37,334 nt of DNA from Neisseriaceae bacterium. GTDB lineage: Bacteria; Pseudomonadota; Gammaproteobacteria; Burkholderiales; UBA11063. Within the stretch, counting starts at the first letter, position 1. Each line of letters opens with the position of its first letter. A model generated the notes under the pieces. The model was not told the DNA's origin. It ran no database searches and saw only the letters and a program-made list of their open reading frames with translations. Location: positions 1-37,334 of the forward strand of contig RXKI01000080.1 in NCBI GenBank assembly GCA_003962895.1, in the 5' to 3' direction. Both the position numbers and the translations under genes were made by a program. Shown here in pieces: positions 20,314 through 28,315 of this stretch.

Positions 20314-20922
20314 TTAATCAGCCTGTATTTGGTCGTCTTTTGTGCATTCTACCAAAGATTTTTTACTATAATAATGATTCAAAACTGTTTCTACAGTTCT
20401 TTTTTCTCCCCAATTAAAACCAAAAATTTCTTGTTCATCAGCTTGGCTCCATTTTGACAAATTAATTCTACGAGGATAGTGATTTAATCCCAAATAAGTT
20501 TGAATTACATCATCTTGCAAGTCTTTCAAAGTTTTAAATTTTTTTCCATCATAAACAGAACCTTCTCTTTCTGAGTGAGGGGTGCAAATTATAAGTTCAT
20601 ATTCAAAAGGAGACAAATGAACTAAATCTTCTTTATTTTTAACAGGGGATAAAGAACAAGAAACCTTCAATCCGTTATTTCCTTGTCCAAGAAAACAATA
20701 TGGCAACTCTGCTTTTTCATCAAATACATAACTAATGTAAAATTGAATATATGGCAAATTAACTCTTTTGGCTTGACAAGTGTTACCAGAGAAAAACAAA
20801 GTTCTTGCTTGAGGAGATTGTTCTAAGACAACAACCCCAATTTTAGTGCTATTTTCTTCACGATCAAGTTTATAACTATAATTAAAAACTCTTTCTACTT
20901 CTTTTTCAAATATTTTTTTCAA
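20314..20922 (-). CDS. Unknown protein, paralog of the next gene upstream
   Basis: 202 residues starting MKKIFEKEVERVFNYSYKLD, no MORN-like unit. Shared with the 20919 protein: KIGVVVLEQSPQARTL, RVNLPYIQFYISY, GLKVS and ICTPHSE, then a helical C-terminal half with TYLGLNHY. The order suggests a compact alpha/beta domain; ARTL and CTPH may hold functional residues but I recognise no family. Its ATG overlaps the paralog's TGA, so the pair is co-translated. It ends in an acidic KDDQIQAD. Confidence 0.8.
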   Translation of the reverse strand: MKKIFEKEVERVFNYSYKLDREENSTKIGVVVLEQSPQARTLFFSGNTCQAKRVNLPYIQFYISYVFDEKAELPYCFLGQGNNGLKVSCSLSPVKNKEDLVHLSPFEYELIICTPHSEREGSVYDGKKFKTLKDLQDDVIQTYLGLNHYPRRINLSKWSQADEQEIFGFNWGEKRTVETVLNHYYSKKSLVECTKDDQIQAD

Positions 20923-21536
20923 GACATTTCTCCAAAAAAGTCTTCTTCGTTGATTTTCAACTCATGCTGTCTTGTTCTTTCTTCGTTAATATAATCAAAA
21001 AAATCAGAACATCTTCCCAAACTTTCACATCTTTCTAGAACTTCTTCTTGGCTAAAATTTTTCCATTTAATGTATTCATGAACAAGACCCCAATAAACGC
21101 CAATGACTTCTTTGTATAAAGATTCTAAATCATCATAAATTTTATGATCGTATACATTAAAACCATTTTCTTCATAGTGTGGAGTACAAACAAATCCATT
21201 TCTTCCTGCGTCTTGTGGAGGGACTACAACTATGTCTTTTTTGCTTTTTATAGAGTTTTTAGAGAAAGAAACTCTCAGTCCATCATAGCCAATCCCGTGG
21301 TATACATATTTGTTTTCATCATTGATTGAATATTTGACATAGAACTGAACATAAGGAAGGAAAACTCTATTTTTGCCTGAGTTTTCAAAGTTTAAAAGAG
21401 TTCTTGCATGAGGTTCTTTTTCTAAAACTACAACCCCAATTTTATTTGTAGCAAGTTCTTTTTCATCTCCCGTACGAGAATTATAAACATAATATGGAAG
21501 AATTTTGTCTATTTCTTTTTGAAAAATTAATTTCAT
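20919..21536 (-). CDS. Unknown protein, paralog of the 20314 gene
   Basis: 205 residues starting MKLIFQKEIDKILPYYVYNS. Shared signatures with the 20314 protein: KIGVVVLEKEPHARTL, RVFLPYVQFYVKYS, GYDGLRVSFSKN, VCTPHYEENG and VYWGLVHEY. The two differ mainly in the C-terminal quarter, which here is Glu-rich (EERTRQHELKINEEDF). Overlaps its neighbours by 4 nt on each side (ATGA). Tandem duplication without the MORN-like repeat shows that gene doubling here is not limited to that family. Confidence 0.8.
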   Translation of the reverse strand: MKLIFQKEIDKILPYYVYNSRTGDEKELATNKIGVVVLEKEPHARTLLNFENSGKNRVFLPYVQFYVKYSINDENKYVYHGIGYDGLRVSFSKNSIKSKKDIVVVPPQDAGRNGFVCTPHYEENGFNVYDHKIYDDLESLYKEVIGVYWGLVHEYIKWKNFSQEEVLERCESLGRCSDFFDYINEERTRQHELKINEEDFFGEMS

Positions 21537-21982
21537 GTTACGATCTCTTTTACGAATTGTTTTACAAATTCACCGTGACAAAACCAATATTGTTTATTTC
21601 CGTAGATTACTGCTGGTCCGTGGGGTCTGTGTCTTTTTCCATTAAACCACCATTCTTTATCGCCATTTGGATATTCTATTGCGGGGTCGTGAAAACGATG
21701 AAGTACACTTGATTCCCAATCTGATTTTCTCCATTCTCTGGTTCCGTTGTCCCAAATTATTTTAGGTGAATTTGATCCAGAGTTTGCTAAAATTAAACAA
21801 AAATCTCCTCTTACATACTCTATTCCATCCACATACCATTTGGTCGGCTCAATTGCTCCTGTTTTGTCTTTTGTAATTAATGCTGGTCCTTTTAGTCTGT
21901 GATGTTTAAAATTTCTCCCTGTATTCTTTCCCCAATCTTCTTCTATTCTAGACGTTTTTTGAACTCTTACTAGACAATACAC
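21533..21982 (-). CDS. MORN-like repeat protein
   Basis: 149 residues starting MYCLVRVQKTSRIEEDWGKN. Units HRLKGPALIT, a diverged NSPKIIW, HRFHDPAIEY and HRPHGPAVIY. Middle TKWYVDGIEYVRGDFCLIL groups it with 11202 and 16183. Ends FVKQFVKEIVT, a duplicated FVK tail, with ATGA overlap to the non-repeat pair. Confidence 0.87.
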   Translation of the reverse strand: MYCLVRVQKTSRIEEDWGKNTGRNFKHHRLKGPALITKDKTGAIEPTKWYVDGIEYVRGDFCLILANSGSNSPKIIWDNGTREWRKSDWESSVLHRFHDPAIEYPNGDKEWWFNGKRHRPHGPAVIYGNKQYWFCHGEFVKQFVKEIVT

Positions 21983-21984
21983 TT

Positions 21985-22494
21985 TTATACCTTTTTTATA
22001 AATTTGCCTCTTTTAAACCAATATTGTTTATTGCCAATAATAACTGCTGGTCCGTTTTTACGATGTCTTTTCCCATGATCCCAATATTCACAATCTCCGT
22101 TAGGATAAATCACAGCAGGTCCATTTTCTCTGTGCCTTTTTCCATTGACCCAATATTCTTCTTCGCCATTAGGATACATTATTGCTGGACCGTTTGTTCT
22201 ATGAAAACCTTTTTGTTCATCTTTCCATTCTTTTATGCCATCTTTATAAACAACTGTAGGTTCGTCTTTGTATTTTTTTTCTAACACAGAAAGCACTAAG
22301 TTACTTGTGAGAATTGAATGAAAGGCGTTAGTTTCACGAAATAAACCATTTGTGCAATAAATTTTTCTTCCATTATGAAATGTCATGGCTGGAAAAAAAT
22401 ATTTTCTGTGGCACAATAAATCCTTTCTCCAATGTTCTTTCAACCCTCCTGAATTTTTTGTATAAAGCGAATTATATCTATGCACTACATACAT
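21985..22494 (-). CDS. MORN-like repeat protein
   Basis: 169 residues starting MYVVHRYNSLYTKNSGGLKE. Five units: HRKYFFPAMTF, DEPTVVY, HRTNGPAIMY, HRENGPAVIY, HRKNGPAVII. Its first unit and the TNGLFRETNAFHSIL segment match the 24713 protein (TNGCFRENDEICSII), defining another subfamily. Ends FIKKV. Confidence 0.87.
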   Translation of the reverse strand: MYVVHRYNSLYTKNSGGLKEHWRKDLLCHRKYFFPAMTFHNGRKIYCTNGLFRETNAFHSILTSNLVLSVLEKKYKDEPTVVYKDGIKEWKDEQKGFHRTNGPAIMYPNGEEEYWVNGKRHRENGPAVIYPNGDCEYWDHGKRHRKNGPAVIIGNKQYWFKRGKFIKKV

Positions 22495-22495
22495 A

Positions 22496-22849
22496 TCAGT
22501 TCTTACCTTCTGCTAATAGGCGTATAGCTTTTGTAATAAGGTGCCCACCCTCCTTTGCTCCCAATTTTCGTGCTTCTGCAAAGAGTTTGTCCACTTCGGA
22601 CATTTTAGATAGTTGAGCTTCTTTCCATTCCTGTGTTATAGGCACAAGAGTCCCAGAACGAACATTATCAGATTCATCTGCCACTCGATAGCCTATATCT
22701 TTAAGAGCTTGGTGGTATTCTGTCACCATTCTAAGATAAATTGTGGAAGCGTCTTCTGTCTTTCTGCAAGTAGAGTTAATCCTAGCCTTTTCCAACTTGG
22801 GATAATATCTTTTTCGGATTAGCTTTGCATCTTCTAATGAGGCAATCAT
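22496..22849 (-). CDS. Helical protein, first gene of the left leftward operon
   Basis: 117 residues from ATG 22849 (MIASLEDAKLIRKRYYPKLE). The frame is open 42 codons further upstream, but that part overlaps the promoter and the divergent gene and is hydrophobic, unlike the rest. Mostly helical: YLRMVTEYHQALKDIGYRV, SEVDKLFAEARKLGAKEGG and AIRLLAEGKN. ATAAGAGAG lies before the ATG. It may be a small regulator of the operon it leads, but no family is recognised. Confidence 0.78.
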   Translation of the reverse strand: MIASLEDAKLIRKRYYPKLEKARINSTCRKTEDASTIYLRMVTEYHQALKDIGYRVADESDNVRSGTLVPITQEWKEAQLSKMSEVDKLFAEARKLGAKEGGHLITKAIRLLAEGKN

Positions 22850-22889
22850 TTTTGACTCTCTTATGAAGTTTTTAACAGATTCCAGTGTT

Positions 22890-22918
22890 ATTATACTAAT
22901 ATTGAGACAGAATGTAAA
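22890..22918 (-). promoter_or_regulatory. Sigma70-type promoter, leftward
   Basis: On the minus strand TTTACA (22918-22913), 17-nt spacer, TATAAT (22895-22890), near-consensus. It lies about 40 nt before the ATG at 22849. The same -10 bases in the other direction give TATACT (22892-22897), which could serve the divergent radical SAM gene. Confidence 0.8.
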
Positions 22919-22939
22919 GTGACAAGAAATATATAAAAT

Positions 22940-23860
22940 ATGTTGAAAATAAGCACTTTCGATTCTGTCAAGCATCTAATCAAAACAAGACCTGGAATAA
23001 TTGTAACAAACGTTTGTAATTTGTCTTGTGGAGGATGTTATGCTCAATGTGGAAAATTTGAAAAAGACAAAAATTGGTTTATATCTCTAGATCAATTCAA
23101 AGAAAATTTAGATTATATAATCTCTTACATGTATTCAGGTTCCACTACAATTTTAAATGGAGAAAAGGTAAGAATTAATCCCAATAATCATCCAATCGAT
23201 CTTATTGGAGGAGAACCAACAATACATCCAGAGTGGGGGAAAATATGGGAAACAATTACATTGAATTACAAATCAATTAATTTTTTGGTTTCAACAAATG
23301 GAAGAATGGAGCTTCCAAGCGTATCAAATGTAAAAACACATACAGATTACAAAACAAAAGAAAAGGCATCTAATTATTCTTTTGCTCCTACTTTAGTTGC
23401 TCCAATTGACATAATAGGAGATGAAAACAAAGGATTTTATTGGAAACAAGCACAAACAGATTGTGGGATATGGAAATCTTTAGGATGTGTTAATCCAATT
23501 TATAAAAACAAAATATCAATTTGCTCTGTTGCTTCTAGTTGGAATGATTTGCTTGGTTTAGATTTAGGATGGGAATTAACTAAAGGAGAAAATCCTTTTT
23601 CTAAATTAACAGATTTTGAAATTAGAAAAAAAGCAAATCAAGTTTGTTATCGTTGTGGCTGGGCATGCAAACTAAACTTACCTGAAGATCAAAAATCAAA
23701 TTCTTATGATTTAGTAAGTCCAACTAATTTAGAAGTTTTAACCAAAAATGATATAAAAAAACCATATAAAATAATTAAAAAAGAAAATAACAAATTTCAA
23801 ATAAGCGAATTAAAACAATCAAATGAAATTCAACTTGTTTCTCTTGACCTTAATTTTTAA
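22940..23860 (+). CDS. Radical SAM protein with a second Cys cluster
   Basis: 306 residues. C26-x3-C30-x2-C33 (CNLSCGGC) binds the [4Fe-4S] cluster that cleaves S-adenosylmethionine; GGEP at 90-93 is the SAM-binding motif. Further Cys at 175, 183, 195 and CYRCGWAC (236, 239, 243) suggest an auxiliary Fe-S site as in SPASM/twitch enzymes. Those often modify peptides or act as dehydrogenases or maturases. It is the only rightward gene inside the array. No Shine-Dalgarno is visible; TATATAAAAT abuts the ATG. It converges with the 23857 gene with overlapping stops. A role in modifying the Trp/Tyr-rich repeat proteins is possible but is inference. Confidence 0.88.
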   Translation: MLKISTFDSVKHLIKTRPGIIVTNVCNLSCGGCYAQCGKFEKDKNWFISLDQFKENLDYIISYMYSGSTTILNGEKVRINPNNHPIDLIGGEPTIHPEWGKIWETITLNYKSINFLVSTNGRMELPSVSNVKTHTDYKTKEKASNYSFAPTLVAPIDIIGDENKGFYWKQAQTDCGIWKSLGCVNPIYKNKISICSVASSWNDLLGLDLGWELTKGENPFSKLTDFEIRKKANQVCYRCGWACKLNLPEDQKSNSYDLVSPTNLEVLTKNDIKKPYKIIKKENNKFQISELKQSNEIQLVSLDLNF

Positions 23861-24726
23861 GATGATTCTTGGTCTCCTAAATACACTCCATTTTCATAAA
23901 AATATTGTTTGTTTCCATAGACTACTGCGGGTCCGTCCAATCTATGTCGTTTGCCAAAAATCCACCATTCTTTATCGCCGTTTGCATAAACAATTGCAGG
24001 AAGATCGTTGCCTCTGTGAAGAGTTGTATAGCTTCCAATATAATTGTTTGTTCCTTTGCAATACCATTCTTGAGTTTCGTTAGAATAAAATATCGTATCT
24101 GTACTTATCGACGCAGAATAGTTTTTAAATGCGTTTACATAAGGATTCTGAATTTTACTAGGAGTGCTTTTGAAAGTATGTTTGAGTCCGCTTTTTGGCG
24201 AAGTATAGCATGTATTTGAAACTGTCCAACTCATTGTAGGGGGTAAAATATAACCTTCATAATATTCATAATTATAATAAGTTTTATAATGAGAAACAAG
24301 CCAAAATTTATTCCTGAAATAAGCATATCTGATAGATGCATCATCATCTATATTACTAGATGTTGATAATAGTTTTATTTTTTCTCCCGCAGGGTTTTCA
24401 TGTCCTAATTCTGCGAAAAATTTCAATGAATCTCCTGTTGAGGCATAATTGTGAGCAGGGTAAACATCAAATATCACAGACCAATCGTCATTACAATAAA
24501 AACAATCATGATTGTTTAAATAACAATTTCCTAAATTTGCATGAGGATTCCAATCATGAGTTTTAACATCTTTGAACCGATCAGCAGGATTTATAAGGTC
24601 TAAAAGAACTCTTTTTCTTGAAGTCAAAGGATATTGTTTAAATAAATTGCTCTCATAATCTTCCCATAAATTAAAATAAAATTCAACTCTTTTTGTTGTT
24701 TCATCATAAACTTCAAATGGATACAT
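23857..24726 (-). CDS. MORN-like repeat protein with a unique N-terminal domain (copy A)
   Basis: 289 residues. The N-terminal ~200 residues are not repeats: MYPFEVYDETTKRVEFYFNL, KTHDWNPHANLG, NNHDCFYCNDDWSVIFDVYP, LLSTSSNIDDDASIRYAYFR. The C-terminus has HRGNDLPAIVY and HRLDGPAVVY units and ends NGVYLGDQESS. Copy B lies at 27037; this copy carries an extra ~35-residue insertion (SWTVSNTCYTSPKSGLKHTF). The HDWNPHA...HDCFYCNDDW segment is rich in His, Asp and Cys and may be an active or metal site. Its ATG lies in a 14-nt overlap with the upstream gene. Confidence 0.86.
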   Translation of the reverse strand: MYPFEVYDETTKRVEFYFNLWEDYESNLFKQYPLTSRKRVLLDLINPADRFKDVKTHDWNPHANLGNCYLNNHDCFYCNDDWSVIFDVYPAHNYASTGDSLKFFAELGHENPAGEKIKLLSTSSNIDDDASIRYAYFRNKFWLVSHYKTYYNYEYYEGYILPPTMSWTVSNTCYTSPKSGLKHTFKSTPSKIQNPYVNAFKNYSASISTDTIFYSNETQEWYCKGTNNYIGSYTTLHRGNDLPAIVYANGDKEWWIFGKRHRLDGPAVVYGNKQYFYENGVYLGDQESS

Positions 24727-25123
24727 TTTCTTCCTTTACAAATTCACCATTGACAAACCAATACTTTTTATTTCCGTAGATTACGGCTGGTCCATTTTTT
24801 CTATGTCTTTTTCCATTCCACCAATATTCTATATCGCCATTGTTGTAAATGATAGCAGGAAAATTACCATCTCTATGGAATCCTCTTCCCATTTTTTTCC
24901 ATTCTTTCGTCCCATTTTTCCAAACAATTGTTGGCTCGTCTGATTCGTATTCATCCTCTGGGATAATAATCGAACAGATTTCATCGTTTTCTCTAAAACA
25001 TCCGTTAGTTGCATAGTTTTTTGTACCACTTCTATAAGTGATTGCTGGATAAAAATATTTTCTATGAAGGATTAAATTTTTTACCCAACGGTCAAATCGC
25101 CATGTTCGATACATTGAATACAT
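24713..25123 (-). CDS. MORN-like repeat protein
   Basis: 136 residues from ATG 25123 (MYSMYRTWRFDRWVKNLILH); a longer frame from 25150 begins inside the upstream gene and is not favoured. Units HRKYFYPAITY, DEPTIVW, HRDGNFPAIIY and HRKNGPAVIY. Ends FVKEENVSI, the same end as the 27836 protein and likewise followed by a MYPFEV gene, forming a 14-nt junction. Confidence 0.85.
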   Translation of the reverse strand: MYSMYRTWRFDRWVKNLILHRKYFYPAITYRSGTKNYATNGCFRENDEICSIIIPEDEYESDEPTIVWKNGTKEWKKMGRGFHRDGNFPAIIYNNGDIEYWWNGKRHRKNGPAVIYGNKKYWFVNGEFVKEENVSI

Positions 25124-25551
25124 TTTATGAACTCCCCACGATGAAACCAATATTGCTTATTGCCATAAATTACAGCAGGACCATCAATTCTATGCTTTCG
25201 TCCTAAAAACCACCATTCTTCATCTCCATTTGAGTAAATTACAGCAGGCCCGTTTTCTTTATGCAATGAATTTTTACTATTGTAATATTCTTTAGTGCCA
25301 TTTTCTTGTTCTACAAAATTATATCTAAATCCATTTCTATAAAAATAAACATCGCCATTTGGCAAAGATACGGCAGGAAGATCGTTATCTCTGTGCCATT
25401 GTCCATTATAACACCATTGTTTTTCTCCGTCCGAATGAAAAACGGCAGGACCGTTTTTTCTATGTAAAATTTTACCTTTTTTCCACATTTCTGATTTAAG
25501 AGAATGTGAAAAAGACAAGTCGAAGTGTGTTTTTTTAATTAAACAATACAT
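25081..25551 (-). CDS. MORN-like repeat protein with lost stop at the junction
   Basis: 156 residues starting MYCLIKKTHFDLSFSHSLKS. Units HRKNGPAVFH, HRDNDLPAVSL, HKENGPAVIY and HRIDGPAVIY. The usual KCIV-stop is missing: the frame reads FIKCIQCIEHGDLTVG and overlaps the next gene by 43 nt rather than 13. Confidence 0.85.
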   Translation of the reverse strand: MYCLIKKTHFDLSFSHSLKSEMWKKGKILHRKNGPAVFHSDGEKQWCYNGQWHRDNDLPAVSLPNGDVYFYRNGFRYNFVEQENGTKEYYNSKNSLHKENGPAVIYSNGDEEWWFLGRKHRIDGPAVIYGNKQYWFHRGEFIKCIQCIEHGDLTVG

Positions 25552-25931
25552 CTTTGAAACTCTCCATCAACAAACCAATATTGCTTATTACCGTAAACAA
25601 CAGCAGGACCATTTATTCTATGTCTTTTTCCATTACACCACCATTCCGCATCACCATTTGGATATATTACAGCAGGACAATCATTAAAACTGTGTAGTGT
25701 TTTAGAAAAGCTATTTTCGTTCCTAGAAATTACAAAATCAGTAAGTGAAATTATACATTTGTGCCACTCTTTTGTTCCATTTTCATGTTGTATAATTTCA
25801 TATCTAATGCCATTATTGTACAAAACTTTAAAACCATCGTAATATTCGATGGCTGGGGAATTTTTGCTTCGATGTCGCACTTTGTTTTTGTGCCATTCTT
25901 TTCTTATATGCAATTTCATCAAACAATACAT
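25539..25931 (-). CDS. MORN-like repeat protein, short
   Basis: 130 residues starting MYCLMKLHIRKEWHKNKVRH. Units HRSKNSPAIEY, DCPAVIY and HRINGPAVVY; ends FQRCIV. Variable stretch: CIISLTDFVISRNENSFSK. 13-nt overlaps both sides. Confidence 0.87.
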   Translation of the reverse strand: MYCLMKLHIRKEWHKNKVRHRSKNSPAIEYYDGFKVLYNNGIRYEIIQHENGTKEWHKCIISLTDFVISRNENSFSKTLHSFNDCPAVIYPNGDAEWWCNGKRHRINGPAVVYGNKQYWFVDGEFQRCIV

Positions 25932-26530
25932 TTTTGAAATTCCCCATCAACAAACCAATATTGTTTATCGCCGTAGATTACTGCGGGTCCGTTGTCTCTG
26001 TGTCTTTTACCTTTCCTCCACCATTCTTGATCTCCATTTCCATAGATTATCGCTGGCTCGTTTTCTCTATGAAATTTATCTTCATTAAACCAAATTTTTG
26101 TTCCATTTTTAAAAACAATAGAAGGCATGTCATCAATAGAATGTAAAATAGATTTTTCATAAAGAAAATTAGGATCAGGAATTAAACGAATTTCTTCAAA
26201 TTCTTCTTCTTTGTTTATTGCATATTTGTTTCCATGAATAAAAAAATGTTCTTCTCTTTTAGATGTTAAAGGTGAAAATGTAGAAGGAAGAATTATAGCT
26301 GGACCCTTGTCTCTGTGTCTCTTTCCATTAAAAAACCAATGTAAAGCACCGTTAAAATGCTCTACAGCAGGTCGATCATTTTTCCTGTGAGCAAGTCCAT
26401 TTTTTAACCAAATTTTATCTTTTGAATTACAAATCAGATCAAAAAAGCGATAAACCTGTCTTAGAAAAGTAAGTCTACTTCTGCCTATTCTAACTATATC
26501 AACTGGAGTGGAGATTATAACAGTCATCAT
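25919..26530 (-). CDS. MORN-like repeat protein, MMTV type (copy A)
   Basis: 203 residues starting MMTVIISTPVDIVRIGRSRL. Five units: HRKNDRPAVEH, HRDKGPAIIL, DDMPSIVF, HRENEPAIIY, HRDNGPAVIY; ends FQKCIV. The N-terminus and EEHFFIHGNKYAINKEEEF match the 28303 protein (KEHFFIHGKKYIINQKDGF), its copy B. ATG overlaps the upstream TGA (ATGA). Confidence 0.87.
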   Translation of the reverse strand: MMTVIISTPVDIVRIGRSRLTFLRQVYRFFDLICNSKDKIWLKNGLAHRKNDRPAVEHFNGALHWFFNGKRHRDKGPAIILPSTFSPLTSKREEHFFIHGNKYAINKEEEFEEIRLIPDPNFLYEKSILHSIDDMPSIVFKNGTKIWFNEDKFHRENEPAIIYGNGDQEWWRKGKRHRDNGPAVIYGDKQYWFVDGEFQKCIV

Positions 26531-27024
26531 CTTTGAAATTCTCCATCAAAAAACCAATATTGTTTATCGCCGTAGGTCACAGCAGGACCATCATATCTAT
26601 GTTTTTTTCCATCAACCCACCATTCTTCATCGCCATTTGAATAGATTACAGCGGGAAAAAAATTTCTATGTAATTTTCCATTACAATGCCACTCTTTTGT
26701 TCCATTTTTATAAATAACAGATGGATTGTCTGCGATGGAGTGAGGACAACTTTCATCTGTATATGAAATTTTATCTCCGTTTTCTTCTTTTATTTTATAT
26801 TTTTGACCTTGTATGTAAAACTCTGAGAAACAGGAGCTGACAACAGACTTGTAAACAATAGCTGGAAGTCCGAAATCTCTATGTAATTTGCCAAAAAGAT
26901 ACCAAAGCTCCGTCTCAGATTTATTATATAAAATAGCTGGGGCTTTTTTTCTATGATAGGCAAAGTGCGTACCTGAAAGAAAGTACCATAATTCTTTATC
27001 TTTTGATTTTGAGCAAACATACAT
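26527..27024 (-). CDS. MORN-like repeat protein
   Basis: 165 residues starting MYVCSKSKDKELWYFLSGTH. Units HRKKAPAILY, HRDFGLPAIVY, DNPSVIY, HRNFFPAVIY, HRYDGPAVTY; ends WFFDGEFQR with an early stop overlapping the next ATG (ATGA), so KCIV is cut off. It follows the MYPFEV gene at 27037 by 12 nt. Confidence 0.86.
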   Translation of the reverse strand: MYVCSKSKDKELWYFLSGTHFAYHRKKAPAILYNKSETELWYLFGKLHRDFGLPAIVYKSVVSSCFSEFYIQGQKYKIKEENGDKISYTDESCPHSIADNPSVIYKNGTKEWHCNGKLHRNFFPAVIYSNGDEEWWVDGKKHRYDGPAVTYGDKQYWFFDGEFQR

Positions 27025-27036
27025 TTAAAAACAATC

Positions 27037-27849
27037 CTAACTATCGGCAAGACCAGAACATGAGTCGAAAATAAAAGTTTTTGAAAAATTTAATCTGCTT
27101 GAATAATATTCATAATCTAAGATGGGAATTCCAGTAGAATTTTTGGAAATTCCAATTGGTTTTTGGTCTCCTAAATAGACTCCATTTTCATACCAATATT
27201 GTTTATTTCCACAAATTATTGCTGGACCTTCGCTACGATGCCTTCTTCCACGAGACCACCATTCTTTATCACCATTTGCATATTCAATTGCGGGAAAATC
27301 GTGGTCTCTATGAAGAACGCCGTATGAATACCATTCTTTTGTTTCGTTCGAATAATGGATTACTTCTTCTGTCAAAAACAAATCATAAACATTATTTTTA
27401 GTATATTGCGTGTAATTAAGTACAAGCCAAAATTTATCTCTAAAATATGCGTATCTTATTGCATTGTCGTTATCAATAGACGAAGATGTCGACAATAAAG
27501 TTAATCTCTCTCCCAAAGGATTTATATGCCCTCTTTCTGCAATAAATCTATACGATTCCGAAAAGTGTCGATGAGACGGATAAACGTCAAAAATCACGGA
27601 CCAATTTTCATTATAATAAAAACAATCATGATTATTTAAATATAATTTCCCTATTTCAGCATGAGGATTCCAATCATGACGAGTTTTAACATCTTTTAAT
27701 CTATCTTCTGGATTTACAAGTTCTATCTCAATTCTTCTTCTAGCATTGGCTGGGTATTGTTTGAATAACTCTATTTTATAATCTTCCCATATAGGAAAAG
27801 AAAATTCAACTCTTTTTGTTTTTTCATCATAAACTTCAAATGGATACAT
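27037..27849 (-). CDS. MORN-like repeat protein with a unique N-terminal domain (copy B)
   Basis: 270 residues. N-terminal domain: MYPFEVYDEKTKRVEFSFPI, KTRHDWNPHAEIG, NNHDCFYYNENWSVIFDVYP, LLSTSSSIDNDNAIRYAYFR. Two units follow (HRDHDFPAIEY, HRSEGPAIIC), then NGVYLGDQ and, unlike copy A, a ~40-residue tail (ISKNSTGIPILDYEYYSSRL). The Cys pair of copy A (CFYC) is CFYY here, which argues against a metal-binding CxxC. Confidence 0.86.
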   Translation of the reverse strand: MYPFEVYDEKTKRVEFSFPIWEDYKIELFKQYPANARRRIEIELVNPEDRLKDVKTRHDWNPHAEIGKLYLNNHDCFYYNENWSVIFDVYPSHRHFSESYRFIAERGHINPLGERLTLLSTSSSIDNDNAIRYAYFRDKFWLVLNYTQYTKNNVYDLFLTEEVIHYSNETKEWYSYGVLHRDHDFPAIEYANGDKEWWSRGRRHRSEGPAIICGNKQYWYENGVYLGDQKPIGISKNSTGIPILDYEYYSSRLNFSKTFIFDSCSGLADS

Positions 27850-28315
27850 TTTCTTCCCTTACAAATTCTCCATTAACATAAAAATATTGTTTATTACCAC
27901 AGACAACTGCTGGTCCGTCTACTCTATGTCTTTTCCCATAATACCACCACTCTTTATCGCCATTTGAATACTCAATAGCTGGTTTTGATTCTCTGTGTAA
28001 CTCCCCGAAAGAATGCCATTCTTTAGTTCCATTATTGTAGATTACGCTTGGATGATCCGCATAAGAATTAAAATTAAATTCATCTGAAGTATTAGTTACT
28101 CTTCTTATTTCTGTTGAAAAAATTGTTTTTACAACATCATATTGAGAACCATAATAATACCATTGAATTGTTCCATTGTGACTTTCGTAACAAGGTTGCC
28201 CAATTCTTCTTCTATGGAAATAAAAAATAGGATTTAATTCTCCTTTCTTTTTCCAAGATTTAAAAAAGAAAAAATTAGAATCATGGCTTAATATTTTATA
28301 AGTCAAGCAATACAT
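27836..28315 (-). CDS. MORN-like repeat protein
   Basis: 159 residues from ATG 28315 (MYCLTYKILSHDSNFFFFKS); a frame from 28342 starts inside the upstream gene. Units: RIGQPCYES, DHPSVIY, HRESKPAIEY, HRVDGPAVVC; middle VVKTIFSTEIRR (STEIR subfamily). Ends FVREENVSI, forming the 14-nt junction with MYPFEV. Confidence 0.86.
   Translation of the reverse strand: MYCLTYKILSHDSNFFFFKSWKKKGELNPIFYFHRRRIGQPCYESHNGTIQWYYYGSQYDVVKTIFSTEIRRVTNTSDEFNFNSYADHPSVIYNNGTKEWHSFGELHRESKPAIEYSNGDKEWWYYGKRHRVDGPAVVCGNKQYFYVNGEFVREENVSI

Noticed and set aside
22850-22975. 42-codon upstream extension of the 22496 gene
   Set aside because: It would cover a near-consensus promoter and overlap the divergent gene; its residues are hydrophobic unlike the rest.
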